Shown in pieces: positions 63,654 through 64,000 of a stretch of DNA of 64,000 nt. Every line of letters starts with the position of its first letter. Position 1 is the stretch's first letter. Made by a program: the position numbers and the translations under genes. The notes beneath the pieces were generated by a model, which saw nothing but the letters and a program-made list of their open reading frames with translations, was not told where the DNA came from and ran no database searches. Source of the DNA: Mesorhizobium loti (GTDB lineage Bacteria > Pseudomonadota > Alphaproteobacteria > Rhizobiales > Rhizobiaceae); NCBI GenBank assembly GCA_014189435.1, contig CP050293.1:1245001-1309000 (forward strand), written 5' to 3'.

Positions 63654-63959
63654 CTAAATCCCCGAGCCGTCGAGCTGCTGGGCGTCTTCGCCTTCCCAGG
63701 GCGCCGGCATGGAAGCGCGGCTGAGATTGGCCGTCGGCAGCGGCATCCAGCACTTCAGTTCCGGTTCGGCATATTCGATGACGCGCCCGGGCGAGGAGTC
63801 CGACGCGCGCCAGCCTTCCGAGGCGAACTGATCGGCGCGCGACCAATAGGCGAGGTCGACTTCCGCCGGCCCCTGTTCGGACGGGCGCACCGTGACCAGG
63901 ATGCGGCTGCCATCCCTCGGCGCCATCGACATGTGGCGCCACCGTTCGGGCTCGTCCAT
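63654..63959 (-). CDS. Small hypothetical protein (DUF551-like start)
   Basis: The 101-residue protein starts at ATG 63957-63959, which has GAGGAGGAATTGCG before it; an earlier ATG is not supported. The N-terminal pattern W-x-x-M-x-x-APRDG-x-x-I-L-V (WRHMSMAPRDGSRILVTV) is the motif of a widespread small-protein family (DUF551-like), often phage-associated, and YWSRADQFASEGWRASD with KCWMPLPTANL follows. Function unknown. It is upstream of DUF559 in the same orientation, separated by a RIME-like repeat. Confidence 0.65.
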   Translation of the reverse strand: MDEPERWRHMSMAPRDGSRILVTVRPSEQGPAEVDLAYWSRADQFASEGWRASDSSPGRVIEYAEPELKCWMPLPTANLSRASMPAPWEGEDAQQLDGSGI

Positions 63960-64000
63960 CGCAATTCCTCCTCGCACCTGTTCGTTGGGTGGAGTGTCGC

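Overview
The window looks like a stretch of a Rhizobiales chromosome or chromid, most likely Mesorhizobium or a close relative. The evidence is uniformly high G+C coding DNA, a minCDE operon, tandem Omp31/Omp25-type porin-like barrels, and many copies of a rhizobial intergenic palindrome (CTCCCCC...GGGGGAGATG followed by CCGGCAGGGCAGAGGGGGG). I saw no rRNA, tRNA, CRISPR array, transposase or integrase.

Layout. 1-3.5 kb: an accessory edge on the minus strand with a partial HNH-like protein, proteins of unknown function, two small membrane proteins in visibly A+T-rich DNA, and an MltR-family gene. 3.7-5.7 kb: minC, minD, minE (division-site placement). 6.1-13 kb: a coiled-coil protein, then a four-gene minus-strand operon for surface polysaccharide (acyltransferase, two family-2 glycosyltransferases, ABC exporter). 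13.6-23.8 kb: a SnoaL-like gene, an OmpR-type two-component pair, a divergent Spy-like periplasmic gene, and an RND efflux operon with its outer-membrane factor. 23.9-33.7 kb: a DMT exporter, a 1,829-residue autotransporter with about four tandem ~260-residue passenger units, gene debris, an AraC regulator and two Omp31-like barrels. 33.9-38.1 kb: NfeD-slipin operon, LysR regulator, quinone-oxidoreductase-like enzyme.

38.3-48.8 kb is a redox/aldehyde island: a PaoABC-like molybdenum enzyme operon, then two modules in which an AraC (YqhC-like) regulator is divergent from an oxidoreductase (SDR+GST; AKR + limonene-epoxide-hydrolase-like). The second part is bracketed by a direct duplication of a tetR gene with its operator; the left copy is a deletion-bearing pseudogene and the right copy is intact. 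49-53.9 kb: DeoR regulator and a three-gene sugar ABC importer. 54-63 kb: bestrophin-like protein, a VOC protein, a CMD-family gene fused in an operon with an ECF41 sigma factor that has a textbook ECF41 promoter, several more redox genes, and a DUF899 gene next to an unusual regulator with two winged-helix domains. The window ends in DUF559 and small hypothetical genes.

Three genes (minD, the Spy-like gene, and the sugar ABC ATPase) are each thrown out of frame by one base at a G or C homopolymer. Restoring one base in each gives a normal protein, so base-calling error is the leading explanation, although true mutation is not excluded.
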